From contig NZ_JH597773.1 in assembly GCF_000243335.1 (NCBI RefSeq), forward strand, positions 1,137,989 through 1,201,988: DNA of 64,000 bases. The letters run 5' to 3'. Origin of the DNA: Leptonema illini DSM 21528 (GTDB taxonomy: Bacteria; Spirochaetota; Leptospiria; Leptospirales; Leptonemataceae). The position numbers and the translations under genes were made by a program. The notes beneath the pieces are model-generated. The model did not search any database and had not been told where the DNA came from. It saw only the letters and a list, made by a program, of their open reading frames with translations. Of this stretch, positions 1-8,280 are shown one piece after another. Position 1 is the first letter of the stretch; each line of letters opens with the position of its first letter.

Positions 1-1761
1 GACTCCGGCATAGGCGTAGTCTTTCAGGATCTCAGGGCGCAGGTCGGATCTTCGAGGATCTTGAAGCAGTCGCTGCACGACGATGCGCTGCCTCGGCGTC
101 AGCGTCAGATCCCTGCTCGGGCAGCGATTCTCGCAGAAGCCACATTCGATACATAGATCGACCTCGTCATGTACGGCTGGCAGCGGCTTCAGGTTAGCCA
201 GATGTACACGTCGATCGTCGTTAATAATAACGCCCGGATTGCAGATGTTCAACGGATCGACGAGTCGCTTCACCTCTTTCATCAGTGAATAGATCACATC
301 GCCCCACTCCGTCTCCACGAAAGGCGCCATATTCCGGCCCGTGCCATGCTCGCCTTTCAAGGCTCCGTCGTATTTATGCACGACAAGATCTACGACGTCG
401 TTCATAAGAGCTTCGTATCGTTGAACCTCTTCATCAGAGGGGAAGGTCGGCGTTATAACAAAGTGCAGATTGCCGTCTTTTGCATGGCCGAAAATGATGG
501 CCTCGTCATAGGCATACGTCTTGAACAACCGCTGCAGATCGGCGCATAGATCGGCAAGATGCCTTACAGGCACCGCCACGTCTTCGATCAGAGCCGAGCT
601 GCCCTTGGGTCTCAGCGATCCCACAGAGGGATACATGCCCTTGCGCAGGCTCCAGTAAAGCGCCTGCTGTTGCACGTCGGCGGTTAACAACGGAGCGACC
701 AGAAGCGAGAAATCACTCAGGCGTCTCTCGATGTCCGGCTTGTGTTCTTCCAGCTCGGCGGCCGTGGCAAACTCAAACTCAACAAGCAGTGCGGCGGCCT
801 CATCGGGAGCCGAACTGAGAATCTCTGCAAGAGAGCCTGCCTTTCTCTCGATGCTGCGAATGGCGCTTCGATCCATGATCTCGACCGCCGCCGCGTCAAG
901 AAGCTCGGGCACGGCCGCTCCTGCCGCATGCAGATCACGAAACAGAAGCAACGTCGTCAGCTTATGCTTTGATGCGGGCACCGTCCGAAGCGTCGCATCG
1001 GCAATAAAACCGAGCGTGCCCTCGCTGCCGATCATCAGATGGGCGAGGATATCAAGAGGACGGTCGAAATCAAGAAAGGCGTTCATGCCGTAGCCGACTG
1101 TGTTCTTGATGCGGTATTTATCGCGAATGCGATCCCGAATCGCTTCATCGGTTAGCATACGCCGTCGGATCTCAAGCAGGCCGTTATACAGCGATGCATG
1201 CTCGTCTCGAAAACGGTCTGCATCGGCCGCCGTCTCGGTGTTAAAACGGCTGCCATCGGGTAACACAATCGTCATCGCATCAAGCGTATGATAGGCGTTC
1301 TGCGTTACGCCACAGCACATGCCGCTTGAGTTATTCGCAAGGATGCCGCCCAGCATCGCCGCCTGTATGCTGGCTGGGTCAGGTCCGATCTTGCGACCAT
1401 AGCGGCGCAGATGGTCGTTCGCCCGTTGACCGGTGACGCCTGGCTGCAGGCGAATGCGTCGGCCTTCGTCAAGAATCTGAATATCGCGAAAAGAGCGGCT
1501 GATATCGACGAGTACGCTGTCGCTGATAGCCTGGCCCGAAAGGCTTGTTCCGGCCGCTCGAAAGGTCAGCGGCAGGCGATAGTTGCCGGCAAGACGCAAG
1601 AGGGACGCCACGTCGTCTACCGACGTCGGGCGCACGATGCAGGCCGGCACAAGGCTGTAAAAGCTCGCATCGGACGATAAGGCCAGGCGGTCGATCCATC
1701 GCGTCGACACCTTCTCGACGCCGATCGCCTTTTCTAACGAACGAATGAAATCTCTCTGCAT
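1..1761 (-). CDS. FAD-binding and 4Fe-4S oxidoreductase (D-lactate/2-hydroxyacid dehydrogenase type), C-terminus off window
   Basis: Open reading frame of 587 codons running off the left edge, so the C-terminus is missing. The N-terminal half is a PCMH-type FAD domain: motifs RAAGTSLSGQ (~aa 67-76), GGILANNSSGM and MIGSEGTLG are visible. It is followed by an FAD-oxidase C domain with HAKDGNLHF and KYDGALKGEHGTGRNMAPF. Near the edge lies CIECGFCENRCPS, a 4Fe-4S cysteine cluster. This order (FAD domain, then ferredoxin-type and probably CCG domains) is that of the YdiJ/Dld-II family, which oxidises D-lactate or related 2-hydroxyacids and passes electrons to the quinone pool or an ETF. The start is the ATG at 1761. 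Substrate cannot be told from sequence alone. Confidence 0.88.
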   Translation of the reverse strand, partial: MQRDFIRSLEKAIGVEKVSTRWIDRLALSSDASFYSLVPACIVRPTSVDDVASLLRLAGNYRLPLTFRAAGTSLSGQAISDSVLVDISRSFRDIQILDEGRRIRLQPGVTGQRANDHLRRYGRKIGPDPASIQAAMLGGILANNSSGMCCGVTQNAYHTLDAMTIVLPDGSRFNTETAADADRFRDEHASLYNGLLEIRRRMLTDEAIRDRIRDKYRIKNTVGYGMNAFLDFDRPLDILAHLMIGSEGTLGFIADATLRTVPASKHKLTTLLLFRDLHAAGAAVPELLDAAAVEIMDRSAIRSIERKAGSLAEILSSAPDEAAALLVEFEFATAAELEEHKPDIERRLSDFSLLVAPLLTADVQQQALYWSLRKGMYPSVGSLRPKGSSALIEDVAVPVRHLADLCADLQRLFKTYAYDEAIIFGHAKDGNLHFVITPTFPSDEEVQRYEALMNDVVDLVVHKYDGALKGEHGTGRNMAPFVETEWGDVIYSLMKEVKRLVDPLNICNPGVIINDDRRVHLANLKPLPAVHDEVDLCIECGFCENRCPSRDLTLTPRQRIVVQRLLQDPRRSDLRPEILKDYAYAGV

Positions 1762-1894
1762 GACGTCCTCGCCTCCGGAGAGTGAGCCCGGAGCAGAAGC
1801 TGTCAATTTGTTTTATAAATTTTTAGAACCTTCCCCCACCTGCTCAAACGCTATTTCTGCTTGCGTCGGGCAAGCGACGGCGTTGATAGGAAGT

Positions 1895-1978
1895 ATGCCC
1901 CTCAGAGCCTTGGTCGCTTTGCTGCTGTTTATGTCCGCTCCGCTCGCCGCAGAGGTCATCGATCGAGTGACGCTATGA
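1895..1978 (+). CDS. Possible 27-aa signal-peptide-like leader ORF
   Basis: A short ORF starts at ATG 1895, preceded by TAGGAAGT. It encodes a basic start, a hydrophobic core (LVALLLF) and an APLAA-type cleavage site, and ends after EVIDRVTL. Its TGA overlaps the ATG of the downstream acetyltransferase in an ATGA arrangement, suggesting translational coupling. It could be a leader peptide or the stump of an exported protein gene. Whether it is expressed is unknown. Confidence 0.35.
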   Translation: MPLRALVALLLFMSAPLAAEVIDRVTL

Positions 1979-2448
1979 TTCAGATCATCGACTATTCGCC
2001 CACCATGGCCCATCAAATTGCCGATCTCTTCCATGCCTCCATTCATCGGGTGGCCTGTCGGGATTATACAGCCGAGGAGCTGGCCGTATGGGCGCCATTT
2101 CCTATCGATTACGATCACTGGCTTGAGCGGTTAAATAGAAAACAACCAGCTGTGGCCGTTGATTCGAACGAGACGACGGTACTCGGTTTTGCAGAGCTTG
2201 ATCCGGACGGACATATCGATTGCTTCTATGTTCATCCCGATCATCAACGTCGCGGTGTTGGAATAGCGCTCATGCAGGCCATCGCGGAAAAGGCTGAAGA
2301 GATCGGGTTGCGCCGTCTTTTTGCCGAGGTGAGCATCACTGCAAAACCCTTCTTTTTACAGATGGGATTCACCGTTGTGCGGCCGAATCTGGCCGCACGC
2401 GGCGGTATGTTGCTCAAGAACTATATCATGGAACGCTTTTGTCAGTAA
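1975..2448 (+). CDS. GNAT-family N-acetyltransferase
   Basis: 157 aa from ATG 1975. An in-frame upstream extension to 1861 exists, but this start gives the usual GNAT N-terminus and overlaps the preceding mini-ORF stop. The acetyl-CoA binding motif A is clear: YVHPDHQRRGVGIALMQA (Q/RxxGxG/A). The C-terminal strand ends with FFLQMGFTVV, the usual GNAT motif B region. The family transfers acetyl from acetyl-CoA to an amine; the acceptor here is unknown. It resembles the YafP-like group of small soluble acetyltransferases. Confidence 0.85.
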   Translation: MIQIIDYSPTMAHQIADLFHASIHRVACRDYTAEELAVWAPFPIDYDHWLERLNRKQPAVAVDSNETTVLGFAELDPDGHIDCFYVHPDHQRRGVGIALMQAIAEKAEEIGLRRLFAEVSITAKPFFLQMGFTVVRPNLAARGGMLLKNYIMERFCQ

Positions 2449-2556
2449 GCAGCAGCCATTAAATCCCAGGGAGCCCTGGCCTTGCCGTCACCAGTTTTTT
2501 CATCGACGCAGGCCCTATGCCTGTTTTTCTTTAAGAACAATTCATTGACGACACAC

Positions 2557-3039
2557 ATGCAGCGCGATTTCTCAAATGAAACCAGCCCCGTTCGCAACCG
2601 ACTGCTGCGCATCGTCCTGATAGCAGCCGGCACGGCCAGCCTTGCGCTGGGCATAGCGGGCATCTTCCTGCCTGTGCTGCCGACGACGCCGTTTCTTCTG
2701 TTAACGGCTCTCTGTTACGCGCGAAGCTCCGCCCGTTTTTATAACGCCCTGATGAACCATAAATATCTGGGGCCCTACATCCATCAGTGGCGCATCGAAC
2801 GCAGCCTCACGCCAGGCACAAAGATCTTCGCCCTGAGCACGCTTGCCATGACGATCATCAGCTCCGTTCTGTTCTTTATTCCATTGTTGCCCGTAAAGAT
2901 ACTCGTCGCCGCTATCGGATTGACGGTCGCCGTCTATATTCTGCGCATCCCCACAAAAGTTCGCTCAGGCCTGAAGCAGGTTGAGATAACTCAGTCCGGC
3001 GAGAACGGCCGTCTCAATGCGCAGGATACCGTCGGATAA
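2557..3039 (+). CDS. DUF454 (YbaN-like) inner-membrane protein
   Basis: 160 aa from ATG 2557; a longer reading from TTG 2482 is possible but less likely. After a short hydrophilic N-terminus come hydrophobic segments around aa 20-55 (LGIAGIFLPVLPTTPFLLLTA, the DUF454 signature of small residues and prolines), then two more helices in the second half (IISSVLFFIPLLPVKILVAA). The family is widespread in bacteria and has no assigned function. The last 75 bases overlap the convergent rsmE gene. Confidence 0.8.
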   Translation: MQRDFSNETSPVRNRLLRIVLIAAGTASLALGIAGIFLPVLPTTPFLLLTALCYARSSARFYNALMNHKYLGPYIHQWRIERSLTPGTKIFALSTLAMTIISSVLFFIPLLPVKILVAAIGLTVAVYILRIPTKVRSGLKQVEITQSGENGRLNAQDTVG

Positions 3040-3702
3040 CGCAACCGGCAGAGCCCCTTTTTCAAGCATAGCGATCCGTTCCAGATCTGTGATGCCTCCT
3101 TCCGGACCGACAACGATGGCATGCGAGCGGATCGTACGCTCCGCATCTCGCTTGCGCGGAAGTAGATCGACGGCCGCTCTGCCCGATGGATCAAGTAAAA
3201 GAAACATACAGGCTTCGGCCGATCCCTCGATGCGCGAAAGCAGCTCTTCAAGACCGATCGGCTGTTCAAACACGGGAATATAACGACGTCTGCTCTGTCC
3301 GGCCGCCTGCATGGCAAGACGCTCCGCTCGTTCCTGCGAATAGGTCTCGCGTACAGATCGCTCGAACTCGACGGGAACGAATCGCGTCATGCCGAGCTCC
3401 GTTCCTTTTTCGAGTATCAGATCCACGCGACTGCCTTTAGGCAGGGCGCAATAGACGATGCACTCTGGAGCATCGACGAATTCCTGACGGGTGTAATCGG
3501 GCCTGCAGCTCCATTGCTCTTTGCGCCCGGAGCTTTCGCGCAGCAGCAGAGCGGGAGCGGTGCGACCACGGCCGTCACAGACGACGATCTCGGTATCGGG
3601 CTCGATTCGACGGGCCTTCAAATGCTGGACTTCGTCGGGATTCAGTTCAACAGTCTCCGGATGCTTCCGGAACTCTTCAAATGTGCGGTAAATAAGGAAC
3701 AT
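2965..3702 (-). CDS. rsmE: 16S rRNA m3U1498 methyltransferase
   Basis: 245 aa from ATG 3702; an upstream in-frame TTG at 3720 is less likely because the family usually begins just before MFLIYR-type sequence. An N-terminal PUA-like domain (HLKARRIEPDTEIVVCDG) is followed by the SPOUT methyltransferase fold. The family motifs YCALPKGSRVDLILEKGTEL, IVVGPEGGITDLE and LSDGILRIETAVLAGL (SAM-binding knot) are all present. RsmE methylates U1498 in the 30S decoding region. Its 3' end overlaps the convergent DUF454 gene. Confidence 0.95.
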   Translation of the reverse strand: MFLIYRTFEEFRKHPETVELNPDEVQHLKARRIEPDTEIVVCDGRGRTAPALLLRESSGRKEQWSCRPDYTRQEFVDAPECIVYCALPKGSRVDLILEKGTELGMTRFVPVEFERSVRETYSQERAERLAMQAAGQSRRRYIPVFEQPIGLEELLSRIEGSAEACMFLLLDPSGRAAVDLLPRKRDAERTIRSHAIVVGPEGGITDLERIAMLEKGALPVALSDGILRIETAVLAGLSYLNLLQA

Positions 3703-3753
3703 ATTTTTGTTTACAGTCAACGCTACAAAAGAATGCTCATCCCGTCAACGATT

Positions 3754-3837
3754 GCCGGAGTGGTGAAACTGGTAGACACAGTAGATTCAAAATCTACCGG
3801 GAGCGATCTCGTGTCGGTTCGAGTCCGACCTCCGGTA
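3754..3837 (+). tRNA. tRNA-Leu (CAA)
   Basis: An 84-nt class II tRNA. The acceptor stem GCCGGAG pairs with CTCCGGT (G-U at the first pair), and the discriminator is A. The anticodon stem GTAGA/TCTAC encloses TTCAAAA, giving anticodon CAA. A variable arm and the T-loop GGTTCGAGTCC are present. CCA is not encoded. Confidence 0.95.
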
Positions 3838-4253
3838 CTTTCGCTGATCCTTCTTCTTTTATCTTTTATTCTGGCCCCCATCCATTCGCTTCTTGCAGAC
3901 GACGCCATCGTCGGAGTCGAGATCCTCGGCGGCGAAGGGCGTCCCTACTGGGCCCATCGCATGCAAGATCCGTATCTGAGGCAGTTGCAGGACGAAACGC
4001 TGGTGCGCTCCCTTGAATCACAGAATCTGCATCGGACGCTGCTCGAACTTGACCGTCTGCGACGTCAGAGGCCTTCTGTGCGTTCGGCCACGGGCCGTAT
4101 CAGCTTCCTCGCATCCTCTGGCGAGCCGTCAGCCTGATCGTTGAGGGTTATGCGGACGCCTACCGCGTTCTATGGGAGGATTACACTCCCTTAAAGAAAG
4201 ACGCCGTCGTATGGGATGCGGGCTGGCGCGCCGGATTCGGATTCCGGCTCTGA
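3811..4253 (+). pseudogene. Frameshifted gene for a small exported protein, beginning inside tRNA-Leu
   Basis: The first frame (to TGA 4135-4137) encodes a strong signal peptide just after the tRNA (LSLILLLLSFILAPIHSLLA) and then a charged helical region (LRQLQDETLVRSLESQ). The only upstream start in frame close enough is GTG 3811, within the T-arm of the tRNA; no ATG fits. A second frame, offset by one base, takes over around 4065-4130 and continues as YADAYRVLWEDYTPLKKDAV to a plausible C-terminus WRAGFGFRL at TGA 4251-4253. The two halves together would make about 147 aa. A one- or two-base indel (real decay or sequencing error) is the simplest reading. No family recognised. Confidence 0.5.
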
Positions 4254-4655
4254 CCACGGACGATAGACGTCACTACTGCGCCGGCCTTCAGACAAGGTTA
4301 TAGATACAGCTTGCGTCGTGACGTCCGCTGTCATTCGCACAACGACAGCGAAGTCGTATTCCCGTGCGCGCATCGACTTCACGCAACGCTTTCGTCGCAT
4401 TATCGGTCGGCAGTCGTTCCTTCGTCGCAGGACGCAGGATGCTTTTCTCTCGTTCAAGAAGAAGGCTGGGGCTCATGGCTCACTCCTTCATCCGGTAACT
4501 CTTGCGGCTTTTTCTTTCTCTTTCACGACATTACTGCCAGGCAGGAATGCCGCATTCTGCCCGGTTCTTACCCGGACAGGCTTTCGCCGTCTCTCTGAGT
4601 ATCGGTTTTGCGAAGCGTCGAATTTAAGGCTCAAGCACAGCACGAGGCATCAGGA
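4254..4655. other. 400-bp stretch with no supported gene
   Basis: No convincing gene. The frame of the preceding broken gene stays open to 4598, but its sequence is rich in Arg, Ser, His and Cys and looks non-coding. The complementary ORFs are similarly Arg-rich. It may be the decayed remainder of the gene at 3811-4253. Confidence 0.4.
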
Positions 4656-5399
4656 TCAATTCGCCGGAAGAAAAAAAATCCGTCGCCCATCCCGTAGAGT
4701 CGGACGATCCTGCCAGTGTTTCAGATAGCGTTCGACCGAAGTATCAAGATGCATGGTCGTCATCACCAGTCGTCCATGGTGCGACAGAGAAACGGGAGCT
4801 TCTCCATACGGAAGGTCAAGCACGGGCGGCAGCAGCTCTCCGTCGGGTGCGGGCCTGCGCTGCACGATATCGGCCGAGGCGTCGATTTCCAGATCGCGCA
4901 GAATCGACGCCGCCTGCTCGCGCACCTCACGCGAGAGATCGGCCTCTTCTTCTACATGATCGATCCAGCTGACAAGAAGGGCGTCTTCTTCGGCAGGAGC
5001 GGACCAGGCGATGCCGACCACACACTGGCAATCCGTTTCTTTGCGGGATTTTGTTTCAAAACGGGATTGCCTCTCGAAAAAAACGGACGCTTCCAGGGCC
5101 AGGCCTGTGCCATGATCATGCACCGCATGAAAGCCAGGCTGCACCTCAAGCTCACGATAGCGAAAGGATCGGCTGCGATCCCGACGGTTAACGGCCTTGA
5201 AGGCGCTCTCCTTTAAGGCCCATACCTTCCAGAGAGCTTCTTCGAAGTCATCCTCCTTTCTGAGAAAGGACGCTTCGGCGTCCGTGCAGATCTTCCGCAC
5301 GTAGCGATCAAGAAAGGCCGCCGAGCGATCCCTTTCTTCAAAGAGATCGACGACATCGTTACCAAAAACGAAATGCGGATCTCTTAGAAAGATGCCCAT
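4656..5399 (-). CDS. 4'-phosphopantetheinyl transferase (Sfp/AcpT superfamily)
   Basis: 247 aa, start ATG 5399 with a strong AAGGAGGG ribosome binding site. The superfamily's two signatures are visible: GNDVVDL near aa 13-19 (Mg/CoA binding) and WALKESAFKAV (W-x-x-KE-[SA]-x-x-K) near aa 60-70. A later VSLSHHGRLVM resembles the histidine-containing CoA-binding strand. The enzyme moves phosphopantetheine from CoA onto a carrier-protein serine. It is the last gene of the fatty-acid operon, 9 bp after the acyltransferase gene. Its likely client is therefore the carrier protein at 6251-6496. Confidence 0.88.
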   Translation of the reverse strand: MGIFLRDPHFVFGNDVVDLFEERDRSAAFLDRYVRKICTDAEASFLRKEDDFEEALWKVWALKESAFKAVNRRDRSRSFRYRELEVQPGFHAVHDHGTGLALEASVFFERQSRFETKSRKETDCQCVVGIAWSAPAEEDALLVSWIDHVEEEADLSREVREQAASILRDLEIDASADIVQRRPAPDGELLPPVLDLPYGEAPVSLSHHGRLVMTTMHLDTSVERYLKHWQDRPTLRDGRRIFFLPAN

Positions 5400-5408
5400 A
5401 CGCCCTCC

Positions 5409-6209
5409 TTATAAGGTCGTCTGCGATTCACGGCTGCGAAAGAAATCCTCTTCCATCGATTGCAGCTCTGCAAGGATCTGATGCGAAAGCTCTCTCTGTG
5501 CCCGCATCCCCCGCTGCTCTGTCGAAGGGCGGATCAGTCGCATCGCTAACGTAAAACGTTCCCCTTTCGCAGGCAGGGTCGATTTTGCCGTTTGATGATC
5601 GCCGCGCATGTAAATACAGAGCACGGCCGTGTCGGGCACGCACTGCAGAAGCAGACCGGGACCGTAGGCCGCCCCTTCGAGATCAAGTCGCCCGGTCTGA
5701 GAACGTCTGCCCTCAGGAAAAAGAAGGATGGGATCGCCGCGTCGGAGCAGCCAGGCCATGCGATCGAGTACGCCTTCTCGATGTTCGCTCGGCCCGGTAC
5801 GATCGATCGGAATACACTTCGTCAGATACGTAATCAGCCGCAGAAAGAAGTTATGGCCGAAATTCTCGACGGCGGGAATATTCCACGGAAGCTTTCGATA
5901 ATGTAAGAAGTAAAACGTATTGGCGGCAAGAGCCCACTGGATAACGCCAGAATCGATCATCGTCAGATGATTCGGACATATAAGAAGCGACGGATTCTCG
6001 CGCACGATGCGACGGAACTCACGTCTGATTTCTTTCATCTCACGGATCGTATAACGCCCGACCAGGCGCATCGCAAGCACAAGAGCCGCTCCCATCACGG
6101 GAAAGACAAGCCAGCCAAGCAATCGTTGCCAGAGCAGGTATCTTGCAAACGACGGCAGATCTTCAGTCGCAGTCGTTTCGCTTCGGATGTGGGATGATTT
6201 TTCAGACAC
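5409..6209 (-). CDS. PlsC-like 1-acyl-glycerol-3-phosphate acyltransferase
   Basis: 266 aa, start GTG 6209. A hydrophobic segment around aa 30-52 (LGWLVFPVMGAALVLAMRL) should anchor it to the inner membrane. The acyltransferase block I NHLTMIDSG (NHx4D) and block III FPEGRRSQTGRLD are present. The family moves acyl chains from acyl-ACP or acyl-CoA onto lysophosphatidate or another lipid acceptor. Its position between the dedicated ACP and the phosphopantetheinyl transferase suggests it uses the acyl-ACP made by this cluster; the acceptor is not known. Confidence 0.85.
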   Translation of the reverse strand: MSEKSSHIRSETTATEDLPSFARYLLWQRLLGWLVFPVMGAALVLAMRLVGRYTIREMKEIRREFRRIVRENPSLLICPNHLTMIDSGVIQWALAANTFYFLHYRKLPWNIPAVENFGHNFFLRLITYLTKCIPIDRTGPSEHREGVLDRMAWLLRRGDPILLFPEGRRSQTGRLDLEGAAYGPGLLLQCVPDTAVLCIYMRGDHQTAKSTLPAKGERFTLAMRLIRPSTEQRGMRAQRELSHQILAELQSMEEDFFRSRESQTTL

Positions 6210-6219
6210 GGTAGGAAAC

Positions 6220-6242
6220 CCGGGCAGGCAGAACCTACCCGG
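6220..6242 (-). promoter_or_regulatory. Intercistronic hairpin between ACP and PlsC-like genes
   Basis: On the transcribed strand, a 9-bp stem CCGGGTAGG / CCTGCCCGG (one G-U) encloses a 5-nt loop TTCTG. No U-tract follows, so it is not a classical terminator. It may stabilise the upstream acp message or reduce downstream expression, which would give more ACP than acyltransferase. Function inferred only. Confidence 0.4.
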
Positions 6243-6250
6243 TACAGATC

Positions 6251-6496
6251 TCAGAGTTTATTCTTGATCATGCTCACGGCGGCGCCGACGGTGTTCACCT
6301 TATCAGCCTCGCCATCTTCCACTTCAATATCGAACTCATCTTCAAAAGCGAGGATGATGTCGACCAGACGGGAAGAGTTGACTTCCAGATCTGTCAGGAT
6401 GTTCGTGCTGTCGTTAGCCGCAGCAAGAGCATCTTTATTTTTGGCATACGGTCCGAGTATTTTCAGGACCTTTTCCATTATTTCCTTCTGTTCCAT
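6251..6496 (-). CDS. Acyl carrier protein, divergent
   Basis: 81 aa, start ATG 6496 with AGGAG eight bases upstream. Acidic four-helix ACP pattern, with helix II LVDIILAFEDEFDIEVEDGE and ending TVGAAVSMIKNKL. The phosphopantetheine site reads LEVNSSRL, so the usual D-S-L is N-S-S with the modified serine probably Ser41. This departs from housekeeping AcpP, which nearly always has GADSLD. It sits in the middle of a complete fatty-acid operon with its own transferase. Confidence 0.88.
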   Translation of the reverse strand: MEQKEIMEKVLKILGPYAKNKDALAAANDSTNILTDLEVNSSRLVDIILAFEDEFDIEVEDGEADKVNTVGAAVSMIKNKL

Positions 6497-6538
6497 TAAA
6501 ATTCTCCTGATATGGATTGATAAAGGATCACGGGGGAG

Positions 6539-7819
6539 TTATCCCTCCCATTTCTTGTAGATCACGCATCCGTTTACGTCGCCGAAGCCGAAGCTGGCTT
6601 TGGCGAAGATGCGCGCCTGTTTGTTCAGCGTCTCCTGGAGAACGCTTTTCGCATACGGCTGAATCTTCTCGTGAAGATCCTCACAGTTGATGGACTTATG
6701 CAGAAAGCCCTGTTCGAGCTGAAGCATAACGGCCGCCGACTCGATCGATCCGGCGGCGCCAAGGCAATGCCCGATCATCGACTTCGTCGACTGAATATGC
6801 GGGAATTTATCGGCCGGAAGACCGAGCGCCTGCACCCAGTTATTCACCTCAACGGGATCGGCCATCGTAGCCGTCAGGTGGCCGTTAATGGCGTCGATCT
6901 CTTCAGGCTTGATACCGGCCTTGCGAATCGCTTCTTTGATGGCAAGCTGCACCGACTCCGGATTGGGGAAGGTCATGCTTCCGCCGTTACGATGTCCGCC
7001 GCAGTTCAGATGAGCGCCGAGTACTTCGGCATAGATCTTCGCTCCGCGCTTCTGAGCGCTTTCGAGGCTTTCAAGAAGCAGTACGCCCGATCCAGAGCCC
7101 GGAACGAAACCGGCGCTTGAGGCGCTCATCGGTCGCGAGGCCTTTTCGGGAGTCTCGTTATACTTCGAGCTGAGAACCTTCATCGCGTCGAAGGCGCCCC
7201 ATACATAACGCGAAGACGACTCCGCACCGCCGACGACCATGCGATCGGCATCGCCATGACGGATGCGATCATAACCCATGATGATGGCTTCGGTGCCGGT
7301 GTTACACGCGCTTGAATTCGATGATGATTGATTGCCAAGAGCGAGCAGGCCGCCGATCTTCGCCGAAACGGACGACGCCATGATCTGCTCGACCATCGTC
7401 GAACCGAGTCGCTTCACCTTGCCCTCGTCAATACGGGGGATAACCTTCTCGGCGATGGTTTCCATACCTGAAAGGCCGAGACCGACGATACAGCCCGCAT
7501 CCCAGTTCACGTGATCGTCTTTCGGATCGGTGACCTGAAAACCGGCGTCTTTCCAGGCGTCGATCGAGGCAATACCGGCAAGGATCATGATTTCATTCAT
7601 GGCGAGAAGGTTTTCTTCAGAGAAATATCCCTCGGCCGTTTTCATCAGCTTATCGCGATCGATCCAGCCGCCGACATGGCAGGCAAAACTCAGATCGGCG
7701 ATTTCCTGACGAAAGCGTATGCCGCTCTTGCCTTCGCGCAGGGCCTTAGAGAATTCCTCTTTTCCGTGACCGTTCGAGGTAATCACCCCGACGCCTGTTA
7801 CAACAACTCTTCTACTCAT
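6539..7819 (-). CDS. Beta-ketoacyl-ACP synthase (FabF/FabB-like condensing enzyme)
   Basis: 426 aa, overlapping the fabZ stop by 4 bp (ATGA). The Cys-His-His triad of elongating KAS enzymes is present: nucleophile in SSACNTGTEA, first His in INGHLTATMADP, second His in KSMIGHCLGAAG. The first His motif differs from the usual NAHGTST, placing it in a sub-branch rather than canonical FabF. It condenses malonyl-ACP with acyl-ACP. No FabH is in the cluster, so initiation must come from elsewhere or from this enzyme. Confidence 0.92.
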   Translation of the reverse strand: MSRRVVVTGVGVITSNGHGKEEFSKALREGKSGIRFRQEIADLSFACHVGGWIDRDKLMKTAEGYFSEENLLAMNEIMILAGIASIDAWKDAGFQVTDPKDDHVNWDAGCIVGLGLSGMETIAEKVIPRIDEGKVKRLGSTMVEQIMASSVSAKIGGLLALGNQSSSNSSACNTGTEAIIMGYDRIRHGDADRMVVGGAESSSRYVWGAFDAMKVLSSKYNETPEKASRPMSASSAGFVPGSGSGVLLLESLESAQKRGAKIYAEVLGAHLNCGGHRNGGSMTFPNPESVQLAIKEAIRKAGIKPEEIDAINGHLTATMADPVEVNNWVQALGLPADKFPHIQSTKSMIGHCLGAAGSIESAAVMLQLEQGFLHKSINCEDLHEKIQPYAKSVLQETLNKQARIFAKASFGFGDVNGCVIYKKWEG

Positions 7820-8280
7820 AATGCTACTCCCATTCCGGACAGCGTGCCCGAGGCGGCCAGTGTGCCGTCCTGCTTATAGATATCAACCTTAGAACGGATC
7901 TTCCCTCTTCGCAGGAAGATCTTCTGGCTTTTGATAGTAACCGTATCACCGGGTAACACCATCGCCGCGAACTCCACCTCTGCGTCGGTGAACAGAGATA
8001 TCTGGTTCAGACTTCCGCCATTCTTTATCGCGTTGTAGATTCCGAGGGCGACGACGCCCGTTTGCGCCATCGTCTCAAGAAGGATGACTCCCGGCGTGAC
8101 GGGATGCCCGGGAAAATGCCCCGGATAAAAAAACTCATCCTTGCTGTATGTGTACTGCCCGACGATATGATCCTCGGACAGTTCGAGAATGCGATCGATG
8201 TAACGAAAAGGCGGCCGTTGTGGAACGGTCTGCAGAACCTTTTCAATGATCGCCGGGTCGGTGACGAGCTCAGCCGCCAT
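7816..8280 (-). CDS. fabZ: 3-hydroxyacyl-ACP dehydratase (FabZ-type hotdog)
   Basis: 154 aa. PPFRYIDRILEL is the family N-terminal block, and YPGHFPGHPVTPGVILLETM carries the catalytic His and Glu of FabZ. Start ATG 8280 overlaps the fabG stop by 11 bp. It removes water from 3-hydroxyacyl-ACP in each elongation cycle. It works beside a second, FabA-type dehydratase in the same operon. Confidence 0.9.
   Translation of the reverse strand: MAAELVTDPAIIEKVLQTVPQRPPFRYIDRILELSEDHIVGQYTYSKDEFFYPGHFPGHPVTPGVILLETMAQTGVVALGIYNAIKNGGSLNQISLFTDAEVEFAAMVLPGDTVTIKSQKIFLRRGKIRSKVDIYKQDGTLAASGTLSGMGVAL

Noticed and set aside
4318-4728. 136-aa plus-strand ORF in the gap before the phosphopantetheinyl transferase gene
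   Set aside because: Arg-rich, no start signal, and it runs into the opposite end of a well-supported gene.
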